From Bacillus fungorum (GTDB lineage Bacteria; Bacillota; Bacilli; Bacillales; Bacillaceae_G), in NCBI RefSeq assembly GCF_002746455.1, contig NZ_NWUW01000002.1:289807-353806 (forward strand): a stretch of DNA of 64,000 bases, given 5' to 3'. A model generated the notes under the pieces. It worked only from the letters and a program-made list of their open reading frames with translations. It made no database searches and was not told the origin of the DNA. Both the position numbers and the translations under genes were made by a program. Positions 35,248 to 47,455 of this stretch are shown here, piece after piece. Within the stretch, counting starts at the first letter, position 1, and each line of letters opens with the position of its first letter.

Positions 35248-35350
35248 GCGTATCCCCCCTTAATGATTACGGTTTTCTTTTATTCATATTATAAACAGTG
35301 AGATTCATAGAAAGCAAGAACGCTTGATCATTTTGACCAAGCGTTACCAT

Positions 35351-35647
35351 TTAAACAAAGTATAGTTGTTCAACACATAAATTATTATTATCATCTTCTA
35401 CATATTCAATAATTAATGTGCCAACTTTACGATCTTTATCTTCAGTTGTGAAAATAGAGTAAGAAGTAAAACGTGCTGTTGATAGGCCGCTTATACGTGT
35501 AGGTAAAGAAATGTAGTTGTTATCGCGGAAGAATTCCATTAGTTCAATATCCTCAAATTCTTTTCGGTCAACTTGTTTGTTTGTATAGCGGCGTTGAAGT
35601 TGTTTTAAAGACTCATTCCAAGAAATTGCTTTTGTGTCGTATACCAT
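35351..35647 (-). CDS. Conserved protein of unknown function
   Basis: The 98-residue soluble protein has a helical start (SWNESLKQLQRRYTNKQ) and a beta-rich end (FTSYSIFTTEDKDRKVGTLI). AAGGAGATAG precedes the ATG on the minus strand. There is no signal peptide, no membrane segment and no recognised motif. A small stem (CGCTTG...CAAGCG) lies just after the stop. Confidence 0.65.
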   Translation of the reverse strand: MVYDTKAISWNESLKQLQRRYTNKQVDRKEFEDIELMEFFRDNNYISLPTRISGLSTARFTSYSIFTTEDKDRKVGTLIIEYVEDDNNNLCVEQLYFV

Positions 35648-35732
35648 TGTTCTATCTCCTTACTGTATGTAATCATTAAGAACATACGTTCTAATCTAGT
35701 ATACTCTTTTTATTAGAAAAGGGAAAGCAAAA

Positions 35733-35768
35733 AATAATGTAAGCTTGGATTTCCAAGCTTACATTATT
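35733..35768 (-). terminator. Orphan 17-bp perfect hairpin
   Basis: AATAATGTAAGCTTGGA and its exact complement form a 17-bp stem with a two-base loop. A run of six T follows on the minus strand, so it would stop leftward transcripts, yet no minus-strand gene lies to its right. It may shield the minus-strand gene at 35351-35647. Confidence 0.6.
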
Positions 35769-35901
35769 GATGCGTCCGTCATAATCTCTATTTTTTATTA
35801 TAAGTTACATAAGAATAAGAAACAAGATGATATATATTTTGTTTGTAGTTTTCAAAATTCTGTATATTATAGTTTTACTAAAGTGAAAGGGAATGAGAGG
35901 A

Positions 35902-36480
35902 ATGGCATATGTAATTTCACTCCAAGGACCGATGGCAAGTGGAAAAACAACATTGGCTAAAAGGGTAGAGCGATATGGGCTTTCAGTTATATATGAAAAT
36001 CCTTATCCAATTGTAGAAAAGCGAAAACAATTAAATTTGGATATGAGTTCAAAAGAAGGATTTATTATGAATCAAAAAATGTTTATGGAAGCAAAAATAA
36101 AGGAGTTTCAAAATGTGAAAGATTCAGTCATAATTTTTGATCGTGGACCAGAAGACATTGAGTTTTATACACTCTTTTATCCAACGATTATAGGGGAAGA
36201 GTGGGATATAGAAACTGAATTAAAAGATGAATTATATAAATTAAGAGAATGCCGTTCGGATACGATTTTTTACTTAGATGTTACGAAAAAGAATGTATAT
36301 AATAGAAAAAATAATGATAGAACAAGAAACAGAAGTACATTTGAGGAGCAATTTAAATTAGTAGAAACTGAAAAAGATTGGTATAAACAATTTCCTGTAA
36401 CTTATGTGGACACGAATAGATTAACAGCGGACGATTTAGAGGAATATTTTATGGATTGGTTAAAGGAGAGAGGGTTATGA
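35902..36480 (+). CDS. P-loop kinase-like ATPase
   Basis: GAGAGG before ATG 35902 gives 192 residues. Walker A GPMASGKTT lies near the N-terminus; VIIFDRGPEDIEFY is a DRx-type motif of P-loop nucleoside/deoxynucleoside kinases, and a lid-like KKNVYNRKNNDRTRNR follows. It probably phosphorylates a small molecule; the substrate is unknown. The TGA overlaps the ATG of the next gene. Confidence 0.8.
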   Translation: MAYVISLQGPMASGKTTLAKRVERYGLSVIYENPYPIVEKRKQLNLDMSSKEGFIMNQKMFMEAKIKEFQNVKDSVIIFDRGPEDIEFYTLFYPTIIGEEWDIETELKDELYKLRECRSDTIFYLDVTKKNVYNRKNNDRTRNRSTFEEQFKLVETEKDWYKQFPVTYVDTNRLTADDLEEYFMDWLKERGL

Positions 36481-36881
36481 AAAAAATACTTTTATTTATA
36501 TACCCAACATTTGCGGAGTTTGAAATAACAGTAGCAACGGCATTGCTGAAAAATAAATATGAAATCATTACAGCGGGCTTAACGAACGAATTGATTATAA
36601 GTGAAACAGGTTTGCAAGTGCAACCACATATAGAATTAAGGGCAGTGCGTATAGAAGAATATGAGGGAATTATTATTCCAGGCGGAGATGCGATACATAT
36701 GAAGGATGCAGAAGGACTTTTTTCAGTCATCCGTCAATTTCACGAACAAGAAAAATTAGTAGCTGCTATTTGTGCGGGATCGTATGCGCTAGCAAAAGCA
36801 GGCTTATTCAAAGAAATCTCGTATACAGTAACTATGGATTATAAAAAATTAGATTGTTTTCCAGTAGAAAAATTTGTGTAA
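36477..36881 (+). CDS. DJ-1/PfpI-family protein, apparently truncated
   Basis: The 134-residue product starts in an ATGA overlap. It has the DJ-1 core: KKILLFIYPTFAEFE, the PGGDAIH strand and the nucleophile elbow AAICAGSYALAKAG. Family members normally run to 170-200 residues; here the chain stops shortly after YTVTMDYKKLD, before the last strand and helix. A palindrome at 36885-36900 follows the stop. Either the end was lost by a deletion or this is a short variant. The glutamine amidotransferase-like Cys is intact. Confidence 0.75.
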   Translation: MKKILLFIYPTFAEFEITVATALLKNKYEIITAGLTNELIISETGLQVQPHIELRAVRIEEYEGIIIPGGDAIHMKDAEGLFSVIRQFHEQEKLVAAICAGSYALAKAGLFKEISYTVTMDYKKLDCFPVEKFV

Positions 36882-36884
36882 ATA

Positions 36885-36900
36885 ATTTGTGTACACAAAT
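36885..36900. promoter_or_regulatory. Perfect 16-base palindrome upstream of hutP
   Basis: ATTTGTGTACACAAAT is fully self-complementary. Its left half, ATTTGTGTA, is repeated directly at 36872-36880. It lies just beyond the DJ-1 stop and 40 bases before the hut promoter, so it could be an operator; the binding protein is unknown. Confidence 0.4.
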
Positions 36901-36940
36901 GGAGGAGATGAAAAAAATGTTTGAATGTGAGTTTAAACTA

Positions 36941-36969
36941 TTGACGATTTAACCGTTTTCATATATTCT
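36941..36969 (+). promoter_or_regulatory. hut operon promoter with overlapping CcpA-type site
   Basis: TTGACG (36941-36946), a 17-base spacer and TATTCT (36964-36969) form a sigma-A promoter 45 bases before hutP. The spacer contains, on the minus strand, TGAAAACGGTTAAA (36948-36961), which matches the cre consensus TGNAARCGNWWWCA except at one base. Carbon catabolite repression of hut by CcpA is established in B. subtilis, so direct promoter blocking is a sound inference. Confidence 0.65.
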
Positions 36970-37014
36970 TAAATTAAGAAATATTCAAATAATTAAAAGA
37001 AATGAGAGAGTCAC

Positions 37015-37455
37015 ATGCTTCTTCAAGGAACACATCGAATTGGTCGTATGGCCATGCTGTTGGCACTTGCGGATGAGAATGAAAGCCCTGTATTATCTAT
37101 CCCAAAAGGTTGGAAGTATTGTACGGGGAAAGTGGGTTCGATGAATTCGCAAAAGGTTGTCGCAGCAATGGAAACAGCGGCTAAGAGCAACCAAGTTATT
37201 GAAACAGACGTTTACAGAGAAACACATGCACTTTATCATGCGATTATGGAAGCTTTGTACGGAGTGACGAGAGGACAAATTCAGTTAGCAGACGTTCTTC
37301 GTACAGTAGGACTTCGGTTTGCGATTGTGCGCGGTACACCATACGATGGAAAAAAAGAAGGCGAATGGGTTGCTGTTGCATTATATGGAACGATTGGTGC
37401 ACCTGTAAAAGGATCTGAGCATGAGGCGATTGGTTTAGGAATTAATCACATATGA
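37015..37455 (+). CDS. hutP: HutP, histidine-responsive RNA-binding antiterminator
   Basis: The 146-residue protein matches HutP in length. Residues [22 protein letters not shown] and the C-terminal [14 protein letters not shown] contain the histidines that bind Mg2+ and L-histidine. The activated hexamer binds NAG-triplet RNA and opens the terminator before hutH. Here that RNA target lies directly downstream (37470-37540). It is the first gene of the hut operon. Confidence 0.93.
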
Positions 37456-37469
37456 TTTGCCCATAGTCT

Positions 37470-37540
37470 ATTAGTTAGAAGGGGGCCTTACTTTTTTAGG
37501 ACAGAAGTCTGTCTTAAAAAGATAAGGTCCCCTTTTGCCT
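37470..37540 (+). promoter_or_regulatory. HutP-controlled terminator between hutP and hutH
   Basis: AAGGGGGCCTTA (37479-37490) pairs with TAAGGTCCCCTT (37523-37534), and an inner stem TAGGACAGA/TCTGTCTTA closes the loop; TTTTGCCTTTTT follows. TTAGTTAG and TTTAG upstream and inside supply UAG triplets of the kind HutP binds. Mechanism from B. subtilis; sequence features seen here. Confidence 0.75.
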
Positions 37541-37559
37541 TTTTAAGGAGGAAAAAAGA

Positions 37560-39077
37560 ATGATTACGTTAACAGGACATACATTGACAATTGAAGAAAT
37601 GAAGAGGTTGTTACTTGAAGGAGAAGATGTAACAGCTTGTCCAAATAGTATGCAAAGGGTGGCAGAGTGCCGCGAAGTAGTTGAGAAAATTGTAGAGGAC
37701 GGAAAAGTCGTTTACGGTATTACAACTGGATTTGGAAAGTTTAGTGACGTGCTTATTCAAAAAGATGATGTAAAGGCACTTCAACACAATTTAATTCAGT
37801 CACATGCATGTGGGATTGGTGATCCATTCCCTGAAGAAGTATCACGCGGTATGTTAATTTTACGAGCGAACACGATGCTTAAAGGAGTATCTGGCGTTAG
37901 ACCGCTTGTAGTAAATATGCTTCTTGAGTTTGTAAATCGTAAAATTCACCCAGTCGTTCCGCAACAAGGTTCACTTGGTGCGAGTGGTGATTTAGCTCCT
38001 TTATCTCATCTTGCGCTCGTATTATTAGGCGAAGGTGAAGTGTTCTATAAGGGGAAACGAGTTCATGCGATGGTTGCTCTTACAGAAGAAGGTCTTGAGC
38101 CGATTGAACTTGAAGCGAAGGAAGGGCTTGCATTAATCAATGGTACGCAGGCGATGACAGCGCAAGGAGTTCTTTCTTATATAGAAGCAGAAGCAGCTGC
38201 GTATCAAGCTGAATTAATTGCTTCGATGACAATTGAAGGGTTACAAGGCATTATTGATGCATTTGATGAAAATGTTCATAAAGCACGTGGTTATAAAGAG
38301 CAAGTGGAAGTAGCGAGCAGAATTCGTGACATCCTTCATGATAGTAAGTTAACAACAAAACAAGGAGAACTACGTGTACAGGATGCCTATTCACTTCGCT
38401 GTATCCCGCAAGTACACGGTGCTTCTTGGCAAGTTTTAAATTATGTGAAAGAAAAATTAGAAATTGAAATGAATGCAGCAACAGATAATCCGCTAATCTT
38501 TGATGGCGGGGAAAAAGTAATTTCGGGTGGTAATTTCCATGGTCAACCGATTGCGTTTGCGATGGACTTCTTAAAAGTAGGAATGGCAGAACTTGCAAAT
38601 ATTTCAGAGCGTCGTATTGAGCGTTTAGTAAATCCGCAATTAAATGATTTACCGCCATTTTTAAGTCCAGAACCAGGACTTCAGTCTGGTGCAATGATTA
38701 TGCAATATGCTGCAGCGTCACTAGTCTCTGAAAATAAAACGTTAGCACATCCGGCGAGTGTTGATTCAATCCCGTCATCAGCTAACCAAGAAGATCACGT
38801 AAGTATGGGAACAATTGCTTCACGCCATGCACATCAAATTATTCAAAATGTAAGACGCGTTCTTTCAATTGAGATGATTTGTGCGATGCAAGCAGCAGAA
38901 TATCGCGGTATTGAAAACATGAGTACAGTGACGAAGAGTTTCTACCATCAAGGCCGTCAGCAAGTACCTTCTATTACAAATGACCGCATATTCTCAACGG
39001 ATATTGAAAATATTGCGTATTGGTTAAAAACGAATTATTCGATAAAAGAAAGATTAGATGTAAACGCAGCACTATAA
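37560..39077 (+). CDS. hutH: Histidine ammonia-lyase
   Basis: The 505-residue enzyme converts L-histidine to urocanate and ammonia. The Ala-Ser-Gly triad that forms the MIO cofactor is in [17 protein letters not shown] (about residues 137-153). Other landmarks are [18 protein letters not shown] and [16 protein letters not shown] precedes ATG 37560. It is intact and in the standard hut order. Confidence 0.96.
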   Translation: MITLTGHTLTIEEMKRLLLEGEDVTACPNSMQRVAECREVVEKIVEDGKVVYGITTGFGKFSDVLIQKDDVKALQHNLIQSHACGIGDPFPEEVSRGMLILRANTMLKGVSGVRPLVVNMLLEFVNRKIHPVVPQQGSLGASGDLAPLSHLALVLLGEGEVFYKGKRVHAMVALTEEGLEPIELEAKEGLALINGTQAMTAQGVLSYIEAEAAAYQAELIASMTIEGLQGIIDAFDENVHKARGYKEQVEVASRIRDILHDSKLTTKQGELRVQDAYSLRCIPQVHGASWQVLNYVKEKLEIEMNAATDNPLIFDGGEKVISGGNFHGQPIAFAMDFLKVGMAELANISERRIERLVNPQLNDLPPFLSPEPGLQSGAMIMQYAAASLVSENKTLAHPASVDSIPSSANQEDHVSMGTIASRHAHQIIQNVRRVLSIEMICAMQAAEYRGIENMSTVTKSFYHQGRQQVPSITNDRIFSTDIENIAYWLKTNYSIKERLDVNAAL

Positions 39078-39082
39078 GATGA

Positions 39083-42993
<3,911 letters not shown>

Positions 42994-43027
42994 ACCGAAA
43001 AGTAGATCCTTTATCTATGCCTTATCA

Positions 43028-43066
43028 AAAACACATTACTACTTAAATGTAGTGATGTGTTTTTAT
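43028..43066 (+). terminator. Terminator of the hut operon
   Basis: AAAACACATTACTAC and GTAGTGATGTGTTTT pair over about 14 bp (one G-T) around a TTAAAT loop and are followed by further T. Confidence 0.85.
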
Positions 43067-43267
43067 GTTAAAAGAGAATGTGAAATTAGAATGGATGTAG
43101 GTGGAACAGTTAATAAAACTGTGGGTTTTCTATTGATATTCTGTAAATTTAATTTCTTACTCCTGAATGATTGACATAAAAAATAATTTTATGATAAAAT
43201 AAAATTTTGCTAAAAAATCAAATGTATGTTATGCTTGAGAAGGTTACCATATATGGAGGTGGATTAT

Positions 43268-43729
43268 TTGTTTCAAATTGGCGATAACATTGTTTATCCA
43301 ATGCAAGGAGCAGGTATAATTGAAGCCATAGAAGAGAAGGAAATCGCAGGGGAAAAACAACAGTATTATGTTATAAAAATGTCGGCTAGTAATATGGAAA
43401 TAATGATTCCTGAAGGAAAAATATTGAATTCAAATATACGACCAGTAACGGATATCACGGCATTAATACACATAATAGATATTTTTCAGCATGGAGAATC
43501 AGATAGATTACTTACGTGGAAACAAAGGTACAAAGTGAACACTGATAAAATAAAAACGGGTAAAATGCAAGAAGGTGCTGAGGTTGTGCGTGATTTAATG
43601 CGTATACAGAAGGAAAAAGCACTTAATGCAAGCGAAAAGAAAATGTTAGATAACGCACATGAATTTTTGATTAGTGAACTGGGATTAATTGAAGGTATCA
43701 CAGAAAATCAAATAAAAAGCTTTTGTTAA
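43268..43729 (+). CDS. CarD/CdnL-family transcription regulator
   Basis: GGAGGTG at 43255-43261 places the start at TTG 43268 (153 residues). The N-terminal Tudor-like RNA-polymerase-binding domain (LFQIGDNIVYPMQGAGIIEA) is followed by a helical DNA-binding domain (residues 65-150, RLLTWKQRYKVNTDKIKTG). CarD proteins stabilise open promoter complexes. A longer frame from 43226 lacks a ribosome site. It is a single gene. Confidence 0.88.
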   Translation: MFQIGDNIVYPMQGAGIIEAIEEKEIAGEKQQYYVIKMSASNMEIMIPEGKILNSNIRPVTDITALIHIIDIFQHGESDRLLTWKQRYKVNTDKIKTGKMQEGAEVVRDLMRIQKEKALNASEKKMLDNAHEFLISELGLIEGITENQIKSFC

Positions 43730-44328
43730 TGTTCATTACAAATAATGTATTGCATCCCAAAAAAGATTTTGAATTTTTTGGGAACATAATTATAGACAAT
43801 CAATCATTTCAAAGACATTCAACTCTTTTAAACCACTTTTAGAGCATTAACTTCTTTTGTTATTACTACGATTAAATCCATTTTTATTTTTTAATTCTTT
43901 TACGAATGTTCGAAGTTTAATTAAATACTTCGATAGAATAGTTACTTGATTTTTGCAATCCTGATTCACACTGGCACGGACGAGGAGCCGTAAGGATGAA
44001 AGAGAGGCAGGGCTTTCATTGTTTTAGGTTTATAAGTTATTATTTTTAGAAGAATACTGAACCATTTCCGCTTCTATTGATAAGGGATTTTTTATATGTG
44101 AAGAGATTATAATTGTTTATATTCTTTATATAAAAGAGATGAACAAATTGACAGTCATATATGGTCAATTAAAAAAGGTTTCCTACTAAGGAAACCTTTT
44201 TTAGTTTATTTATAGCATTCTATTTATTTGATATTCGAATGTTTTGTGATTAAAGCGTATAAATTGACGTTACTATCTAAAAGTAAGTATGATTCGATTA
44301 TAGTAAGAATTTTTTAGGGGGAAGAAAA
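43730..44328. other. Long gene-free region, possible small RNA with terminator
   Basis: In this 599-base gap, 43,968-44,020 is much richer in GC than its surroundings and folds locally (ACGG/CCGT near 43978; ATGAAAG/CTTTCAT at about 43997-44020). A strong terminator, AAAAAAGGTTTCC/GGAAACCTTTTTT, lies at 44172-44204 without a gene before it. The rest is AT-rich. No known RNA family recognised. Confidence 0.35.
44264..44293 (+). promoter_or_regulatory. Sigma-A promoter of the Old Yellow Enzyme gene
   Basis: TTGACG (44264-44269), an 18-base spacer and TATGAT (44288-44293) lie about 35 bases before the ATG; GGGGGAAG is the ribosome site. Confidence 0.55.
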
Positions 44329-45456
44329 ATGACAAGTTCAAATAATAAAGCGGCAAGTATTTATGAAGGAACAAATGTAAACGCTGGAGGATCTTTTGAA
44401 AACGTTGAAGAGACGAAGTTATTTGATCCGATTCAAATTGGAGCTTGGTCTATTCGTAACCGTATAGCAATGGCACCAATGACAAGATGCTTTGCAGACA
44501 ATGAAACTGGAGTAGTTGGTGCTGATGTAGTGGAGTATTATAGAAAACGTGCAGCTGATGGAGTTGGATTAATTATTACAGAAGGAATCGTCATTAGCTC
44601 AAGAGCAAAAGGAAACCCAGGGGTACCAGGAATTTATACACAAGAACAAATCGATTCTTGGAAACCTGTTACAGAGGTGGTACATAAAGAAGGTGGGACG
44701 ATTATTGCTCAAATATGGCATGTTGGACGTATGAGTCATCACGAAATAATTGGTGGGCAAATGCCGCAAGCGCCTTCTGCAATCGCTGCAGAAGGCAATG
44801 TTCCACGTTTTCGTAAACCATTTGATACACCAGAAGCAATGACGTTAGAAGAAATACAAGAAGTGATTAGTCAATACGCACAAGCTGCGAAAAATGCGAT
44901 TGAAGCTGGGTTTGATGGAGTAGAAATTCACGGTGCACACGGATATTTAATTGATCAATTTACTTATGAGTTTGCAAATAAGCGTACTGATAAATATGGC
45001 GGTGATTTAAAGCAAAGATTAACGTTTATGAAAGAAGTAACTGAGGCTGTAATAGAAGCAGTTGGAGCTGATAAAACACTTCTTCGTTTCTCTGCTTTTA
45101 AAGGGGATAATCCTACTTATATGTGGGAAAACCCTGAGCTGGCAATTGAAACATTCGTAAATATGTTTAAAGAAGTTGGATTAACGATGATTCACCCTTC
45201 AACGATGAATTATACGGCAGTGATTGCTGACGGAAAGAATTTTCATCAATTAGTAAGAAAATATTGGGATGGTACGATTGTTGGGGTTGGTAATTTGAAT
45301 CCGAAAGAGGCAGAAGAAGCACTGCAAGAAGGAACAATTGACGTAGCTGCATTCGGAAGACCGTTAATTGCTAATCCAGATTTTGTTCATCGAATTAAAT
45401 ATGCTGAAAGTTTAGTTGAATATGACGCGAAAGAGCATCTTGCTACATTAATTTGA
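44329..45456 (+). CDS. NADH:flavin oxidoreductase, Old Yellow Enzyme family
   Basis: The 375-residue FMN enzyme has a 35-residue polar N-terminal extension and then the OYE barrel: IRNRIAMAPMTRC, the substrate-binding pair in GVEIHGAHGYLIDQF, and the C-terminal phosphate-binding AAFGRPLIANPD. Such enzymes reduce activated C=C bonds of enones, maleimides or nitro compounds. That matches the electrophile-detoxification theme of the mhq genes 3 kb downstream. A terminator follows at 45465-45495. Confidence 0.9.
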   Translation: MTSSNNKAASIYEGTNVNAGGSFENVEETKLFDPIQIGAWSIRNRIAMAPMTRCFADNETGVVGADVVEYYRKRAADGVGLIITEGIVISSRAKGNPGVPGIYTQEQIDSWKPVTEVVHKEGGTIIAQIWHVGRMSHHEIIGGQMPQAPSAIAAEGNVPRFRKPFDTPEAMTLEEIQEVISQYAQAAKNAIEAGFDGVEIHGAHGYLIDQFTYEFANKRTDKYGGDLKQRLTFMKEVTEAVIEAVGADKTLLRFSAFKGDNPTYMWENPELAIETFVNMFKEVGLTMIHPSTMNYTAVIADGKNFHQLVRKYWDGTIVGVGNLNPKEAEEALQEGTIDVAAFGRPLIANPDFVHRIKYAESLVEYDAKEHLATLI

Positions 45457-45464
45457 ATAAAGAT

Positions 45465-45497
45465 AAAAGGAGAACGCATGGAGTGTTCTCCTTTTAT
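45465..45497 (+). terminator. Terminator after the Old Yellow Enzyme gene
   Basis: AAAAGGAGAAC and GTTCTCCTTTT form an 11-bp stem with a 9-base loop, followed by ATTATG; T run of four. Confidence 0.75.
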
Positions 45498-45523
45498 TAT
45501 GGAATTTCATAGGGGGAAGCGAG

Positions 45524-47098
45524 ATGAGTGAAACGCTACTCGTTATTATTAGTATATTACTATTATTAATGTTGCTTTTAATCGTCTTTTTTATTATCAC
45601 ATTTTTTATAAAAAAACGGACGCATCATTCTATTTTGAAATTACATCCATACTTAGGAAGGATGCGCTACTTACTGGAAAAAATAGGACCTGAGTTTCGG
45701 CAATATTGGTTTGATCACGATACGGATGGGAAGCCGTTCTCACGTTATGATTTTCAAAGTGTTATGTTTTTAGCGAAATATCGTTCGGAAATACTTGGTT
45801 TTGGATCGAAACGAGATTTTGAAGCATCTGGTTATTATATTGCTAATACGTTGTTTCCGGTATTAACAGAAGAATTAAGTGTGGATGTAACGCAAGAACG
45901 TGAAGGGAAAAAGTATGTGATTCATAAAGAAGGATTATTTTCACGGAGAGAAAAATTGACAGCGGATACAACGAATCTTTGGTTATACGAAGAAGACGAT
46001 GCAATTATCGTTGGCGAAAATCGTAAATATCCATGGAAACTGTATGGCATGTTTGGAGCATCAGCAACTTCTTACGGTGCGATTGGCGAAAATTATATTT
46101 TAGCGAGCGGCTTTGGAGCGAAAATGGCAGGCGGATCGTGGATTAATACTGGTGAAGGTGGCGTTATTCCAGAACATTTACATACAGGGGCGAATATCAT
46201 TGCGCAAATTGGTCCGGGGTTATTTGGATACCGTGAGGAGGACGGGAATTTTTCAATGGAGAAATTTATGGAGAAAGTGAAAGAAAGTAATATTAAAGCG
46301 TTTGAATTGAAATTTGGGCAAGGTGCGAAAATACGTGGTGGTCATTTAGAGGGGCAAAAAGTAAATGAGAAAATTGCTTCTGTTCGGAATGTACGAGTAG
46401 GAGAGACGATTAATTCTCCGAATCGATTTTCATTTTTAAATAATGCAGCCGATACACTTTATTTTATTCAGCGTTTGCAAGAAACTGGCGGTAAACCAAT
46501 CGGTATGAAAATTGTAATTGGACAGCAGGAGCCGTTGGAAGATTTATTTAACACGATGAAAAAGTTAAATATCTATCCAGATTTTATTACAATCGATGGT
46601 TCAGAAGGAGGATCAGGGGCAACGTATAAATCGATGGCAGATAGTATGGGACTGCCGCTTATTCCAGCATTATTGACATGTATTGATACGGCGAATCATT
46701 ATGGTGTTCGGGATAAATTCAAAGTGTTTGCCTCGGGGAAATTAATTACACCAGATAAAGTGGCAATTGCTTTAGCTATTGGTGCAGATGCTGTAAATTC
46801 AGCACGTGGATTTATGATGGCGAGTGGTTGTATTATGGCACTTCAATGTAATACTGGCCAATGTCCATCTGGTGTAGCGACGACGAATCCGCATTATCAA
46901 AAAGCGTTAGATCCCTATGAAAAGAAATGGCGGGTAATGAATTATATTGTTAGCATGAGATATAGTTTATTTTCATTAGCAGCGGCAGCCGGAGTGAAGA
47001 GTCCGCGTCATTTAACGAGAGAGCATATTGTGTTTAAGGATGAGATGGGGCGGGTAGTTTCTCTTTCGGAATGGTTTCCCTTAGTAAATAGAAGGTAA
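45524..47098 (+). CDS. yerD: FMN-binding glutamate-synthase-like protein (YerD)
   Basis: The 524-residue protein has one N-terminal membrane helix (residues 5-29) and a glutamate-synthase FMN-barrel domain: GEGGVIPEHLH, AQIGPGLFGYR, GSEGGSGATYKSMADSMG and a cysteine cluster CNTGQCPSGVATTNPH. It matches B. subtilis YerD in length and layout. It lacks the amidotransferase and FAD domains of true glutamate synthase, and its reaction is unknown. Confidence 0.88.
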   Translation: MSETLLVIISILLLLMLLLIVFFIITFFIKKRTHHSILKLHPYLGRMRYLLEKIGPEFRQYWFDHDTDGKPFSRYDFQSVMFLAKYRSEILGFGSKRDFEASGYYIANTLFPVLTEELSVDVTQEREGKKYVIHKEGLFSRREKLTADTTNLWLYEEDDAIIVGENRKYPWKLYGMFGASATSYGAIGENYILASGFGAKMAGGSWINTGEGGVIPEHLHTGANIIAQIGPGLFGYREEDGNFSMEKFMEKVKESNIKAFELKFGQGAKIRGGHLEGQKVNEKIASVRNVRVGETINSPNRFSFLNNAADTLYFIQRLQETGGKPIGMKIVIGQQEPLEDLFNTMKKLNIYPDFITIDGSEGGSGATYKSMADSMGLPLIPALLTCIDTANHYGVRDKFKVFASGKLITPDKVAIALAIGADAVNSARGFMMASGCIMALQCNTGQCPSGVATTNPHYQKALDPYEKKWRVMNYIVSMRYSLFSLAAAAGVKSPRHLTREHIVFKDEMGRVVSLSEWFPLVNRR

Positions 47099-47169
47099 GT
47101 TATGTTTGATAGATTGAAAAGTCATACATTTGTATGACTTTTTTAATTTGAAATGAAGTAAGTAAATTA

Positions 47170-47198
47170 TTGACAATAAAAAATAAGTTACTTATAAT
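47170..47198 (+). promoter_or_regulatory. Perfect-consensus promoter in the mhq upstream region
   Basis: TTGACA (47170-47175), exactly 17 bases, then TATAAT (47193-47198). Six bases later lies TTGAGTTCGAGA (47204-47215), which matches the core of the downstream operators at 11 of 12 bases. The start point would be near 47205, 250 bases before the gene. Confidence 0.7.
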
Positions 47199-47279
47199 AA
47201 ATTTTGAGTTCGAGACAAATAACATTCTAAATCGAGGTTTATTATGATTATAGAGTGAACAAATATTTTTTGGTAAATT

Positions 47280-47295
47280 ATCTCGAATTCAAGAT
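47280..47295. promoter_or_regulatory. MhqR-type operator, copy 1
   Basis: ATCTCGAATTCAAGAT resembles the MhqR box (ATCTcgaatTCgAGAT type) known from B. subtilis. It is the exact reverse complement of the site at 47339-47354, and both are near-palindromic. Confidence 0.75.
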
Positions 47296-47338
47296 AATTT
47301 CGATAGGTTAGATATTAATGAGTAATTTTTAAAATTAT

Positions 47339-47354
47339 ATCTTGAATTCGAGAT
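47339..47354. promoter_or_regulatory. MhqR-type operator, copy 2
   Basis: ATCTTGAATTCGAGAT is the exact inverse of copy 1, with centres 59 bases apart, and is followed by TATAAT at 47360-47365. The mhq genes start 102 bases further on. The regulator gene is not in the window. Confidence 0.75.
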
Positions 47355-47455
47355 GTAATTATAATGGTGGAGTTTACTTTGCAGTATGGACAAAATGAAT
47401 AATGAATTTTAATGTAAAGCAATTTTTATAATGAAATAAAAAAGGAGTGGACGAA

